From: CAWJFJ01 sp963800065
GTDB taxonomy: Bacteria > Actinomycetota > Acidimicrobiia > Acidimicrobiales > UBA8190
Length of the DNA stretch: 64,000 nt
Direction: 5' to 3'
NCBI GenBank assembly: GCA_963800065.1
Contig: CAWCZO010000009.1
Location: forward strand, 1-64,000
Below are positions 32,371 to 41,636 of the stretch, piece after piece. The first letter of the stretch is position 1, and every line of letters starts with the position of its first letter. The translations under genes and the position numbers were made by a program. Below the pieces are notes generated by a model. The model did no database searches and had not been told where the DNA came from. It worked only from the letters and a program-made list of their open reading frames with translations.

Positions 32371-35282
32371 CACTGGACCTGTGCTCCGAGGTACGACTCG
32401 ATCACTCGTGGATGATTGAGGACGTCGTCCGGATCTCCCATTGCCACCACGGTACCGGCGTCGAGAGCGATCGCTCGATCAGCGAGGCGGCGAAGCAACC
32501 CCATGTCGTGTTCGATCAACATCATCGAACAATTCAGTCGGGCTCTCGTCTCAAGGAGAACGGGTGCCATGGCCTCGGTCTCGGCTTGGGCCAATCCAGC
32601 CGAAGGCTCGTCCAAGAGCACGATGGTCGGCTTCATCGCCACGATGACGGCCAGCTCGAGCAGGCGTCGAAGCCCCGTCGAGAGATCAGAGGTGAGCTGG
32701 TCCGAGAACTCGGCCAGCCCCAGCTGCTCGAGCACGTCGTCGGCCGCTTGACTCAAGCGGCGCTCGACCCGACGTACCCTGGGCAGACACAAGAGTGCCG
32801 AGGTCGTTCCTGGCGTGGCCTCCGTGACCGACAGGGCCAGAACCACCGACTCGTGAACGGTGAGCCCGGGCCATAGACGTGCCCCTTGGAAGGAACGCCC
32901 GAGCCCGTGGGCTGCGCGCCGGAAAGCCGGCCAGGCGGTGATGTCGACGTCCCCCATGGTGATGTGACCAGTTACGGCCGGTCGCTCGCCGGAGAGGAGC
33001 TCGAAGACGGTCGTCTTCCCCGCCCCGTTCGGTCCGATGAGGCCGAGGATCTCTCCGTCAAAGAGATCGATGTCGACCTGATCGACGGCGACCACCCCTC
33101 CAAAACGCTGATAGAGATTGCGAGCGGACAGGACAGTGTTGTGGCTCTCGGGTCCGGTGGGGCCAGGGCAGTTCGGCGCTCGGTGGAGGAGCTCGGCGGT
33201 TTGTCGGGGTCCACCCAGAAGCACGGCCCGGACGATGTCCTGACGATCGAGCAGCTCGGTTGTAGGACCGGAAAAGACCACTCGACCCTTCTCCATGAAC
33301 ACCGCGCGCTGGCACAGTCGTAGGGCCAGGTTGACCGACTGCTCCACCAGAATCACGGCAGTGCCTTGTTCGTGAATACCGGCGACGATGCCAAGCAGGT
33401 TCTCGATCACCGTCGGAGCCAGTCCCAGAGAAAGCTCGTCGATGATCAAGAGGCGCGGTTTGGCGATGAACGCCATCGACAGGCTCAGCATCTGCTGCTC
33501 ACCTCCCGACAACGATCCAGCCAAGGTGTGCCAACGACGAGCGAGGACCGGAAAGTAACCGAGCACGGTCTCGATGGACTCCGCCAGTCGCTCGGGCTCG
33601 TTGTCGAGCAGCCATCCGGCCACCCTCAGGCACTCGGCCACGGTGAGTCCGGGAAAGATCCCGCGTCCTCCAGGTACCTGGAGAATGCCGGCTTCGGCGA
33701 TCCGGTGTGCCTCGTAGGTGGTGATGGCCTTGCCGTCGAACAGGACCTCGCCGACACTCGGTACCACCAGACCGGAGATGGCGCGCATGAGGGTGGACTT
33801 TCCCGCACCGTTCGTTCCCAGTACCGCCACCATCTCGCCGTCGTCCACATCGAGGTCGACCGCGAAGAGGATCTGGACGCCGTCGTAGCCGGCGTCCAGC
33901 GATCGGACCATGAGGAGCTTGGCCGTCCCTTCGGCGCGGGCGGCTCGGACAATGGTGTCCGCCGCTTCCGACACCTTGCGTTTCTCGATGTCCTGCCCCA
34001 CCGAGCTCGCCCCCGAGCGCAAAAAGGTTCCGCCGATGGCGAAGAGCGGCAGGAAGATCCACATGGATGCCCGGTAGCCGAAAGCGTTTTCGATGAGGAC
34101 GTCGACCGAAGATCCGATTACCCCTCTGGGGGCGATCAATAACACGCCCAGCTGCAACCATATCGTGGAAATGGCGAATCCCAAGGTGAGCATGCGGGTG
34201 GGCAAAGCCACCGACAGAAGGGCGTAGAGGCCGGCGATCACGACGGCGGAGAAGGCACCGAAAAGCAATTGGGCCACGAAGGCGGTAGCCACCGTGGGGG
34301 AAAGGGCCAAGGCGGCGGCCGCCAGCCCGGCCGAGAAGGCCAGGGTTGCGATCAGTCGCAGGGCGCGTCCCGGGTCAGCGCTGATGCGCTTCGGCATCAC
34401 AAGGAAGCCAATCAAGAGACCAACCGCCGCGCCCGGTTCGGCCAGTGCGAAGAGCATGGCTCTGTGGGCAGCGTCTTGGTGAAAGACGTTCTCATAGAGC
34501 TGGCTGGCGTAAAAGGAGAGCCCGAGAACGGTCCCCAAGAGAAAGGGCATCGAGTAGAAGATCAACCGCAGGGAGGGTGTCGTGAACAGAGCTCGAATGG
34601 CTTCAGGTAGCGTCGCCGGTTCGTCCGCCAGTTCGCGGGAGCCGGCCGCCGTTGTTGTGGAGCCTGTTCCGCCGGGAGGGAGGCCAGCGGACAAGACGGC
34701 GAAGACAACGGCACCTGCCGCCAAGATCAGGAAGGGGACCTCCCAGCTGAAGGCCAGGGCGAGTGTGGCGACCAGAGGCGGGCAAAGGGTCAGGCCGAAA
34801 ACGACGATCGTCCTTTGTGCAAGGATCGCCCGGGGGCGAAGCGAGGCCGGATAGTAGTCGCACAACAAAGCGTTCTCCGTTGACGTCAATGAGCCCGCCG
34901 CCAGGATCAAGGCGATGACCGCTGTATAGAGCAGAGCCTGATTGGGGACGATTCCGGCCAACCACAGGAGGCCGGCACACAGCGCGTAGAAGAGGCCGAC
35001 GACGAGCATGACCCGCGACCGCGAGGTCCGGTTGGCCACAAGGGCCACCGGCAGATCCAAGGTAAGGCCCAATTGGAGCTGCTGAGCGGCCACCAGCACC
35101 AGAATCGGTAGGCCTAGGTGGTACGCGTCCTGGACGCCCGAAAGCGAGAGGACCCAGACCGTCGCGCACATGGGCAATGTCGCCCCCAGTCCCATGGTCA
35201 CGACCAGCGGGCGCACCGGGTAGGGAGCCGTGATCCGAGACAGACCGCGTGGGTGTCGCCCCGGTCGGGCCCGATCAGCCAT
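32370..35282 (-). CDS. fusion of MFS-like membrane domain with LivF- and LivG-type ATPases
   Basis: 970 residues from ATG 35282 (GGGAGG five bases upstream, overlapping the permease stop by eight bases). Residues ~20-430 form about 12 membrane helices with an MFS-like loop (VANRTSRSRVMLVVGLFYAL). Residues ~455-695 are a LivF-like ATPase: Walker A GTNGAGKST, signature LSGGEQQ, Walker B LLIIDELSLGLAP (Glu present; the usual P of DEP is L). Residues ~715-970 are a LivG-like ATPase: GPNGAGKTT, LSTGLRR, IVLLDEPSAGLAQ. Both ATPases of a Liv importer are thus on one chain with a membrane domain that Liv systems do not normally have. Confidence 0.88.
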   Translation of the reverse strand: MADRARPGRHPRGLSRITAPYPVRPLVVTMGLGATLPMCATVWVLSLSGVQDAYHLGLPILVLVAAQQLQLGLTLDLPVALVANRTSRSRVMLVVGLFYALCAGLLWLAGIVPNQALLYTAVIALILAAGSLTSTENALLCDYYPASLRPRAILAQRTIVVFGLTLCPPLVATLALAFSWEVPFLILAAGAVVFAVLSAGLPPGGTGSTTTAAGSRELADEPATLPEAIRALFTTPSLRLIFYSMPFLLGTVLGLSFYASQLYENVFHQDAAHRAMLFALAEPGAAVGLLIGFLVMPKRISADPGRALRLIATLAFSAGLAAAALALSPTVATAFVAQLLFGAFSAVVIAGLYALLSVALPTRMLTLGFAISTIWLQLGVLLIAPRGVIGSSVDVLIENAFGYRASMWIFLPLFAIGGTFLRSGASSVGQDIEKRKVSEAADTIVRAARAEGTAKLLMVRSLDAGYDGVQILFAVDLDVDDGEMVAVLGTNGAGKSTLMRAISGLVVPSVGEVLFDGKAITTYEAHRIAEAGILQVPGGRGIFPGLTVAECLRVAGWLLDNEPERLAESIETVLGYFPVLARRWHTLAGSLSGGEQQMLSLSMAFIAKPRLLIIDELSLGLAPTVIENLLGIVAGIHEQGTAVILVEQSVNLALRLCQRAVFMEKGRVVFSGPTTELLDRQDIVRAVLLGGPRQTAELLHRAPNCPGPTGPESHNTVLSARNLYQRFGGVVAVDQVDIDLFDGEILGLIGPNGAGKTTVFELLSGERPAVTGHITMGDVDITAWPAFRRAAHGLGRSFQGARLWPGLTVHESVVLALSVTEATPGTTSALLCLPRVRRVERRLSQAADDVLEQLGLAEFSDQLTSDLSTGLRRLLELAVIVAMKPTIVLLDEPSAGLAQAETEAMAPVLLETRARLNCSMMLIEHDMGLLRRLADRAIALDAGTVVAMGDPDDVLNHPRVIESYLGAQVQ

Positions 35283-37521
35283 GTCCGCCTCCCTGGGGGC
35301 GCGTGGGGATGATGCCGGCCGGCCTTTGGCGTTCGGATCCGAGTTCGGCTCCATTGGAGGTGGCGACCCCGTCGTCGTCCGGTGCCTCGGCTCCGCGCCA
35401 GATGCCTGCCACCGATAGGCCATGACGCCTGGCCAGGAAGCCCAGGAGCCGGTCTCGACCGGCGTACAGAAGACCTCCGATCCCTTCGGGAAGGAAGATC
35501 AGCAGCAGCAAGATGCCGCCCCCGTTGACCAGCGCCGCGTAGCCACTGGGTAAGAAGTACTGGGCACTCCACACGACGATGGCCCCCAGGATCACGCCGG
35601 GCAAAGAGCCGAGGCCACCGATCACCACCATCGAGAACAGAGCGATGTCAATGTCCGCTGTGAACGATCCACTATTGATGCCCTGTTGCTGAACAGCGAA
35701 GAGGGCGCCGGCGAAGCCGGCGATGGCCCCCGAGACCATGAAAGCGATGAGCTTGTTCCGGGTTGTGTTGAGGGCGGCCGCTCGGGCGGCCGATTCGTTG
35801 TCTCGAGTGGCGATAAGGGCGCGGCCCGTTCGACTCTGTCGCAATGATCGAACGGCAAAGAGCATTAGGAAGAAGCCAGTTAGGCAGAAGTAGTAGATCT
35901 GCCAGTCGGCGTTGAGGACGTTGTGCCCGAAGAGAGTGGGGCGATTGGCGACCGTGGTGACGAGCCAGGGAAAGTAATTGGGGACCAGGAGATATGTCGA
36001 GGCGGCCACACCGAATGCCAGCGTGGTCACCGCCAGAAATGGTCCGGAAATCCGAAGAGCCGGGAGCCCGATGATCAGCGCCACGAGGGCCCCGACGAGG
36101 ACGCCGGCTGCCAAAGCGGCGAAGAAGTCCCATCCGTGGCGTGAGTAGAGCGTGACGGTGGTGGCTCCTCCGATCCCGGCCAACCCGAACTGGCCGAGCG
36201 AGATCTGTCCGGTCCAGCCGGTTAGCACCAGCAGGGAGAGGCCGATGATGGCGTAAATCACGATGAGCGAGGCCAGGTATGTCTGGCTGTCGCTTAAGAC
36301 GAGCGGCAAGACAGCCACCAACGCGAAGAAGGCGACCTTCAAGGCTCGCAAGGACCATCGCACTTCGGTCAACGAGGCAAGTTGCCGGGGGATAGGCCGA
36401 ACGGCCGCGACCATGCGCCACGTCGACTGTTCGACCTCGCTCGCCCGGGCCTGTGAGCGATGCTGGATCAGGAGGGCCACGATGATCACGATGACCAGTG
36501 AGGCGTCGACAAATGTCGAATTCGAATAGGTCCAGGTGGCCCCGGCGTCGAAGACACCGATGGCCAGGGCGGCGGCGACAGTCCTGGGAAGGCTCTCCAT
36601 GCGTCCGATCACGGCGGCAGCCAGGGTGCGAAGCAAGATGTCGTCCCCGCCGGCCGTCACGGTCTGGAAGCCGCCGAATCCGAGAACGGGGACCCGAAGC
36701 ATGATGGCCAGTGCGGACAAGACGGCGGCCAGGATCCAGATGATGGTGTCGAGCCTTGGAACCGAGATCCCGACCAGGGTTGCTCGGTCGCGGTTCTCCG
36801 CCGCCGCCCGTATGCCCAGCCCGTATTTGGAGAATCTCATGAGCAGAGCCAGGCCCACGGCCACCAGGACGGCCACGGCCACGGCCACGATGTCGTTTCC
36901 GCTGAAGAGCACCGGGCCCACCGTGAACGATGTGTGCAGGGGTGAATTGACGGTTTGACTATTGGACGCGCTCAAGCACGACTGATTCGTCGCCGGATTG
37001 CAGAACCAGATCGGCACTAAAGTGGAGAGCCCGGTTAGTAACTGGGCCAGCCCGATGGTGGCCACCGTGAGGATCAGCCGAGAGCTGTTTCGGAAGTGAC
37101 GCGGCAACAGGCTGATGATCGCACCAAAAGCAACGGCGGTCAGCAGTCCAACCAACACGGCGAGAACAAAGTTCACCCGGTAGGTGACGATGAGCTCGAT
37201 GGCCAGGACGGCGGGCAAGACGCCGATCTGAGCTTGGGCAAAGTTGATGATGCGATCGCCTCGGTAGATCAGGACGATGCCGGCAGCTAGCAGCGCATAG
37301 ATGGCGCCGTACACGATGCCTAGGAGCACGATTCCGACGGGTAGGCCCTTGGGTAGGACCGCTGCCAATACAGCCCAGACAACCACGGATCCGACCAGCC
37401 ACCCGATCGGTGCGCGGGCGGCCTGCCAAAACGAGGTTCGCTGGCCGCGCCATCCCGGCTGGCCTTTCCTCTTGGTACGCACCGTCTGCTCGCGACTTGG
37501 TGTGTCCAATGATCCCCCCAC
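35275..37521 (-). CDS. fused LivH-LivM permease
   Basis: 748 residues. After a basic N-terminus, residues ~45-345 are LivH-like (GIVYGAIYALLAAGIVLIYR, RIINFAQAQIGVLPA, YGLGIRAAAENRDRATLVGI). Residues ~385-690 are LivM-like (LTGWTGQISLGQFGLAGIGG, GRALIATRDNESAARAAALN, FAGALFAVQQQGINSG, MVVIGGLGSLPGVILGAIVV). Both halves keep their EAA-like coupling loops. The start is uncertain: GTG 37521 sits in a G-run, and a TTG five codons in is an alternative. Together with the ATPase fusion this makes a complete importer in two polypeptides. First gene of the operon. Confidence 0.9.
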   Translation of the reverse strand: MGGSLDTPSREQTVRTKRKGQPGWRGQRTSFWQAARAPIGWLVGSVVVWAVLAAVLPKGLPVGIVLLGIVYGAIYALLAAGIVLIYRGDRIINFAQAQIGVLPAVLAIELIVTYRVNFVLAVLVGLLTAVAFGAIISLLPRHFRNSSRLILTVATIGLAQLLTGLSTLVPIWFCNPATNQSCLSASNSQTVNSPLHTSFTVGPVLFSGNDIVAVAVAVLVAVGLALLMRFSKYGLGIRAAAENRDRATLVGISVPRLDTIIWILAAVLSALAIMLRVPVLGFGGFQTVTAGGDDILLRTLAAAVIGRMESLPRTVAAALAIGVFDAGATWTYSNSTFVDASLVIVIIVALLIQHRSQARASEVEQSTWRMVAAVRPIPRQLASLTEVRWSLRALKVAFFALVAVLPLVLSDSQTYLASLIVIYAIIGLSLLVLTGWTGQISLGQFGLAGIGGATTVTLYSRHGWDFFAALAAGVLVGALVALIIGLPALRISGPFLAVTTLAFGVAASTYLLVPNYFPWLVTTVANRPTLFGHNVLNADWQIYYFCLTGFFLMLFAVRSLRQSRTGRALIATRDNESAARAAALNTTRNKLIAFMVSGAIAGFAGALFAVQQQGINSGSFTADIDIALFSMVVIGGLGSLPGVILGAIVVWSAQYFLPSGYAALVNGGGILLLLIFLPEGIGGLLYAGRDRLLGFLARRHGLSVAGIWRGAEAPDDDGVATSNGAELGSERQRPAGIIPTRPQGGGHG

Positions 37522-37741
37522 CGGGAAGGTCTTCTGAGGTTTGATTTAATGCACGCCGACCCCCGACCGTCGCGGCGTGACCGAGCCAACGTACAATGTC
37601 TCCGCTGGCATTTCTCGTCGAAGCAGGGGGAGAGCAACCACGCAAAGCGGGGGAGGCCGAGGAGGACAGGAGGACCCGTCGAGATCGAGTACCACCTTCT
37701 CCGGAGGGCGATCAGAACGGCGAAATGACACGGGAGGAGCG

Positions 37742-39433
37742 ATGAGGACGTTAGGCCGTCACGCAGTCACCGCCACCGCTCGACGAGCCCGATCGGGGCA
37801 ATTTGGGGTGGGAACCGCCGTACTTCTGGCTGTCTTCTTCCTCGTAGCCCTCATTGCCGCACCCACGGCGGGCGCGACCGGGAAGTCCGTTCTGGCCAAG
37901 TCCGGCCCGTCCGGAGAGGGGCCCTATCCGTGGGCATATCCCGCATCAGGGCACCTGAAGGCCGGGACCGGCACAACCAGCTCCGGTGGTGTGTGCGCTC
38001 CGGGCACTCCCCAGTTCGCCTCGCCGTACGCTCCACCCTGTGTGCCCAAGTTCACAGGCAACAACGGAGGAAGAACCTACGACGGGGTGACCCGGTCGAC
38101 CATTACCTTGTCCCAGCGCGAGTTTCCCAACGCCGCCGACACCGAAGAGATCGAGGCTCAGGCCAAGGAGGCCGGATCAGCAATCCCTCAGGTCATCAGC
38201 CAGGTCCAGCAGGTGTTTCTCAATTACTTCAACAAGGTATACAACCTGTATGGACGTAGGGTCGTGATCAAGCCCTACGTCACGCAGGCCAGCTTCACGA
38301 CTGAGGAGCTCGGCCAGGGTCAGGCTCAGGCCTGTGCCGATGCTGATGCCATCGCCAATCAGATGCACGCGTTCGGCGACTCGGGAATCACCAACGGGAC
38401 CTCCTTTGGCGGTACCGGGCCCTTCTCCCAGTGCGCCGCCGAAGACCATCTGGTCGAGTTCAACGGCGACCCGTACTTCGACGAGGCCTCCTTTGAGAAG
38501 CTCAATCCTTATGTCTGGGCGATCACTCAGGACTGCACGCGCATCAGCTCGGCCGAAGCCGAAGTTCTCGCCACCATGCTCAGTGGGAAAAAGGCCATCT
38601 ATGCCGGTGAGGCTTCGTTGCGTTCCCGGACCAGAAAGTTTGCTGCCTTCGTACCCAACGTTCCCCAATATCTCAACTGCACGAAGAACTTCGTCAACCT
38701 GGTCGAACACAAGTATCACGTGGCCAAAAGCGCCCTGGCACCAAGCTTCGAATACAACCTCGACGTCGCGACGTTCCAACAGTCAGCGCAGCAGGCGATA
38801 ATCCAGTTCAAGGCGGCCGGCGTCACCACCATTATCTGTTCCGCCGATCCTTTCTCCCTGGGACTTTTGACCAAGGCTGCCGCCGCACAGAACTATCATC
38901 CGGAGTGGTTCATGACCGGCTCCGCCCTGACCGATCTCGACCAGACGGCACAGGGCCTCTATGACCAGGCCGAGATCGACGGGCACATGTTCGGGATGTC
39001 CGAGAGTGCACCCTCGACGTCGACCACCGGGCCCTCGTCGTTGGCCGGCCGCCTCTATCAGCGCCTGACCGGTCACCAGATCCCTAAAGGTACCGACGGC
39101 AACTACTCCGGACTGGTCGAGATCTTTGATGCCTTGCAAGCCGCCGGTCCAGATCTCACCCCGGCCAACATTGCCCGGGGTCTCCACGCCCTACCCTCGT
39201 TGGGGGCGCCCAATTATCAGTACGGCCTGTGGACGTGGAATTCCGGACCGACGGGGAAGGCCGGTGGTGGTGACCACACGTCAGGAGACGATGCGCGTTT
39301 CGTCTACTGGGACGGAAGCAAGACGTCGCCACTCAATGGTCAGAAGGGGACCTTCGTGGCCGTATTCGGCGGAAAGCGTTTCACCCTTGGCAAGTGGCCG
39401 AAGACTCTTCCAGCGCTCTTTGGTTCGAGCTGA
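37742..39433 (+). CDS. secreted substrate-binding protein, Liv/PBP1-like
   Basis: 563 residues from ATG 37742, with GGGAGGAG just upstream; the frame is open earlier but without a start signal. The Sec signal peptide (residues ~20-45, cleavage near AGA) lacks a lipobox Cys. The mature protein has the two-lobe periplasmic-binding pattern seen in long actinobacterial versions: TRSTITLSQREFPNAADTEE, VVIKPYVTQASFTTEELGQG, ACADADAIANQM, FKAAGVTTIICSADPFSLGL. It is divergent from the Liv-type operon across a 220-base gap, so it is probably a second binding protein or sensor for the same substrate. Confidence 0.8.
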   Translation: MRTLGRHAVTATARRARSGQFGVGTAVLLAVFFLVALIAAPTAGATGKSVLAKSGPSGEGPYPWAYPASGHLKAGTGTTSSGGVCAPGTPQFASPYAPPCVPKFTGNNGGRTYDGVTRSTITLSQREFPNAADTEEIEAQAKEAGSAIPQVISQVQQVFLNYFNKVYNLYGRRVVIKPYVTQASFTTEELGQGQAQACADADAIANQMHAFGDSGITNGTSFGGTGPFSQCAAEDHLVEFNGDPYFDEASFEKLNPYVWAITQDCTRISSAEAEVLATMLSGKKAIYAGEASLRSRTRKFAAFVPNVPQYLNCTKNFVNLVEHKYHVAKSALAPSFEYNLDVATFQQSAQQAIIQFKAAGVTTIICSADPFSLGLLTKAAAAQNYHPEWFMTGSALTDLDQTAQGLYDQAEIDGHMFGMSESAPSTSTTGPSSLAGRLYQRLTGHQIPKGTDGNYSGLVEIFDALQAAGPDLTPANIARGLHALPSLGAPNYQYGLWTWNSGPTGKAGGGDHTSGDDARFVYWDGSKTSPLNGQKGTFVAVFGGKRFTLGKWPKTLPALFGSS

Positions 39434-39498
39434 GCTCGGCCATGCACAGCCCACCACAACCTCCGTGGGCCAGGCCAGACCGGCGCCTTCTTGACTCG

Positions 39499-40149
39499 TC
39501 AGCGGGTGGAGACAGGGCGAGGCTTTGGGCGACTCACGGCCAGAGTTGCCGTCTGAGAGGAGACAGGAGCCAGGAGGAGTGCCGTCACCAGATCGACTAG
39601 TTGGCTCGTGAATAGTCGGTCATCTCTGTGTGGTGCTGATTTGGCTCGACGACCAAGCTCCATGGCCGAGAACCGGATAGCGGTGAATCGCCGATGCAGT
39701 CGCGTGGCATCCTCCTCCAAGAACGGCCCGACGAGGGCCCGCCAGCGGTCGATGGAGGCAGGAGCACCGCGTGGCGCTCTTCCTCTCGGTCGATTGACGA
39801 GCTCGGCACTGATTTGTAGGTACTCGGCTCCTCCGTCCGGATCGTTCAACTTCGCCGCCGACGGCAGCACCAGGGCTGCGCTCAAAACGCGGAGATCGGG
39901 CTTGCCGGCGTACTCGTAGCGGTCCAACAGCTCGTGACGGTGCCGTTCAACAGCGGGGTAGTGCTTGTCGATCACGGCGCGGACGATGCCCTCGCGGTCC
40001 TTGAAGTGGTACTGCAGCGCCACCGCGTTCCGGGCCCCCGATTCCCGGTTGATCTCCCGGAGGCTGACTTGGCTGATACCGCGAGCGGCAAAGAGCCTCT
40101 CGGCGGCGGATGTGAGAGCGATTCGTGTCGGTTCCGCATCGCGTGCCAG
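39499..40149 (-). CDS. TetR-family regulator, probably from a CTG start
   Basis: The frame with the helix-turn-helix (RIALTSAAERLFAARGISQV then SLREINRESGARNAVALQYH, FKDREG) has no ATG, GTG or TTG upstream of the DNA-binding domain before an in-frame TGA at 40171-40169. A CTG at 40149 follows AGGAGG by seven bases and gives a normal TetR length of 216 residues. Starting at the GTG at 40023 would delete the whole DNA-binding helix pair. The ligand domain is of the larger type (YLQISAELVNRPRGRAP). Divergent from the acyl-CoA dehydrogenase gene 76 bases away, which it probably controls. Confidence 0.8.
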   Translation of the reverse strand: MARDAEPTRIALTSAAERLFAARGISQVSLREINRESGARNAVALQYHFKDREGIVRAVIDKHYPAVERHRHELLDRYEYAGKPDLRVLSAALVLPSAAKLNDPDGGAEYLQISAELVNRPRGRAPRGAPASIDRWRALVGPFLEEDATRLHRRFTAIRFSAMELGRRAKSAPHRDDRLFTSQLVDLVTALLLAPVSSQTATLAVSRPKPRPVSTR

Positions 40150-40167
40150 TGGACCGCCTCCTCAGTC

Positions 40168-40185
40168 AGGAGCTAACTTACTCCT
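40168..40185. promoter_or_regulatory. possible TetR operator
   Basis: AGGAG and CTCCT are inverted around CTAACTTA in the 76-base gap between the TetR gene and the acyl-CoA dehydrogenase gene. A second dyad ATGC-GATT-GCAT lies a few bases to the right. Both are short; one arm overlaps the TetR ribosome binding region. Confidence 0.25.
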
Positions 40186-40225
40186 CCAATGATGCGATTG
40201 CATTAGATCACAGGGAGGCCGGAAA

Positions 40226-41506
40226 GTGGCGTGGGATTTCTCGACGGAACCGGATTTTCAGGAGAAGCTGGACTGGGTCGATCGGTTCTGCCGCGAGGAG
40301 GTCGAGCCGCTCGAGCTGGTCTTCCCCTTTGCCGTCCGAATGCGCGACCCGAAGATGAAGGTGCTGGTCGATCCGCTCAAGACGAAGGTCAAGCAACAGG
40401 GTCTTTGGGCCATCTTTCTCGGCAAGGAGCTGGGCGGTCCCGGTTTCGGTCAGCTCAAGCTGGCACTCGTCAATGAAATCATCGGCCGCTATGCGACGGC
40501 ACCATCCATTTTCGGCTGCCAGGCTCCGGACACTGGCAATATGGAGCTCCTAGCCGCGTACGGCACAGATGTGCAGAAGCAACGCTGGCTATATCCCATG
40601 CTGAACCAGGAGATCTGGTCTGCGTACTCAATGACGGAACCGCAAGGTGGTTCTGACCCCAACCTTTTCAAGACCACCGCCATTCGCGACGGCGATGAAT
40701 GGGTCATCAACGGTGAAAAGTGGTTCACCAGTGCCGGCCGGTACGCCGACATTATCTTCGTGATGTGCACCAACGGCATTTTCATCGTGCCCAGGGACAC
40801 TCCCGGCGTCGAGATCATGGACTACCCCCAGACACATGATCACATCGTGTACCACGATGTACGAATCCCCTTGGACCATCTCCTGGGACCGGAGGACGGC
40901 GGCAAGGTGCTCGCCCAGCGTCGGCTGGGCGGCGGGCGTATCCATCACGCCATGAGAGCGATCGCCCAATGCAGGCGGGCCTTCGACATGATGTGTGAGC
41001 GCGCTCTTAGCCGGGAGTCCCACGGGAAGATTATCGCCGAGCACCAGATGGTGCAGAGCGCGATCGCCGATTCGTACGCCGAGATCAACATGCTTCGACT
41101 CCTCGTTCTGTGGACGGCTTGGACCATCGATAACTCAAGCACCCAGGCATCTCGAACCCAGATCGCCGCCTGCAAGTACACCGCAGCCAAGGTCTTGAAG
41201 GACGTCGCCTACCGGGCCATCCACATCTACGGCTCGCTCGGGGTCACGAACCTGACGCCGCTGCAAGCCATGTGGGCCGGTTCTCCGACGATGAGCGTGA
41301 TGGACGGGGTCGACGAGGTCCACAAGGTCACCGTTGCCCGAGACGTCTTAAAGGGTTACTCACCCCACGGGGGCCTCTGGCCCAGTGAGTATTTCCCCGC
41401 CAAACGCGAAGAGGCGCTCAAGAAGTTCGCTAACGCCATGGCTCAGGACCCCGAGTTGGTCACGTATGCGGACGCCATGGAACGACGTTCCCGTGGTCAC
41501 GGCTAG
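40226..41506 (+). CDS. acyl-CoA dehydrogenase, ACAD11-like
   Basis: 426 residues from GTG 40226, GGGAGG upstream. Middle-domain motifs SAYSMTEPQGGSDPNLFKTT and GDEWVINGEKWFTSAGRYAD and C-terminal AYRAIHIYGSLGVTNLTPLQ are those of the ACAD10/11 and FadE-like group. The YxEINMLRLLVLWTAW helix and VMDGVDEVHKVTVARDVL replace the classical GGT..QRN motif, as in that subgroup. FAD-dependent alpha,beta-desaturation of an acyl-CoA is expected. It is separate from the leftward acyl-CoA operon but shares regulator type, suggesting the same pathway or a second branch. Confidence 0.9.
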   Translation: MAWDFSTEPDFQEKLDWVDRFCREEVEPLELVFPFAVRMRDPKMKVLVDPLKTKVKQQGLWAIFLGKELGGPGFGQLKLALVNEIIGRYATAPSIFGCQAPDTGNMELLAAYGTDVQKQRWLYPMLNQEIWSAYSMTEPQGGSDPNLFKTTAIRDGDEWVINGEKWFTSAGRYADIIFVMCTNGIFIVPRDTPGVEIMDYPQTHDHIVYHDVRIPLDHLLGPEDGGKVLAQRRLGGGRIHHAMRAIAQCRRAFDMMCERALSRESHGKIIAEHQMVQSAIADSYAEINMLRLLVLWTAWTIDNSSTQASRTQIAACKYTAAKVLKDVAYRAIHIYGSLGVTNLTPLQAMWAGSPTMSVMDGVDEVHKVTVARDVLKGYSPHGGLWPSEYFPAKREEALKKFANAMAQDPELVTYADAMERRSRGHG

Positions 41507-41547
41507 GCATGCAGCGTGGATCGTTGAAGCCTTAACGATCGGGGACG

Positions 41548-41635
41548 GTGATGGAGATCCTTGCGGAGAAGACCGAACTGGGGGTCATCGAGCGACGCTT
41601 CGACCTGTCGGTGGGGGATGACGTCGTGCCCGGAT
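41548..41635 (+). pseudogene. N-terminal fragment of an alpha/beta hydrolase-like gene
   Basis: ATG-led frame MMEILAEKTELGVIERRFDL then SVGDDVVPG resembles the first strands of dienelactone-hydrolase-like proteins (ERRFDLxV..D.VPGxLW). At about 41636 it becomes unrelated sequence as the next fragment starts. Family assignment rests on about 29 residues. Confidence 0.35.
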
Positions 41636-41636
41636 T

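Noticed and set aside
35283..35423. Upstream extension of the MFS/LivF/LivG protein
   Set aside because: The internal ATG at 35282 has a good ribosome binding site and the stop-start overlap typical of the operon; the extension is antisense-like low complexity.
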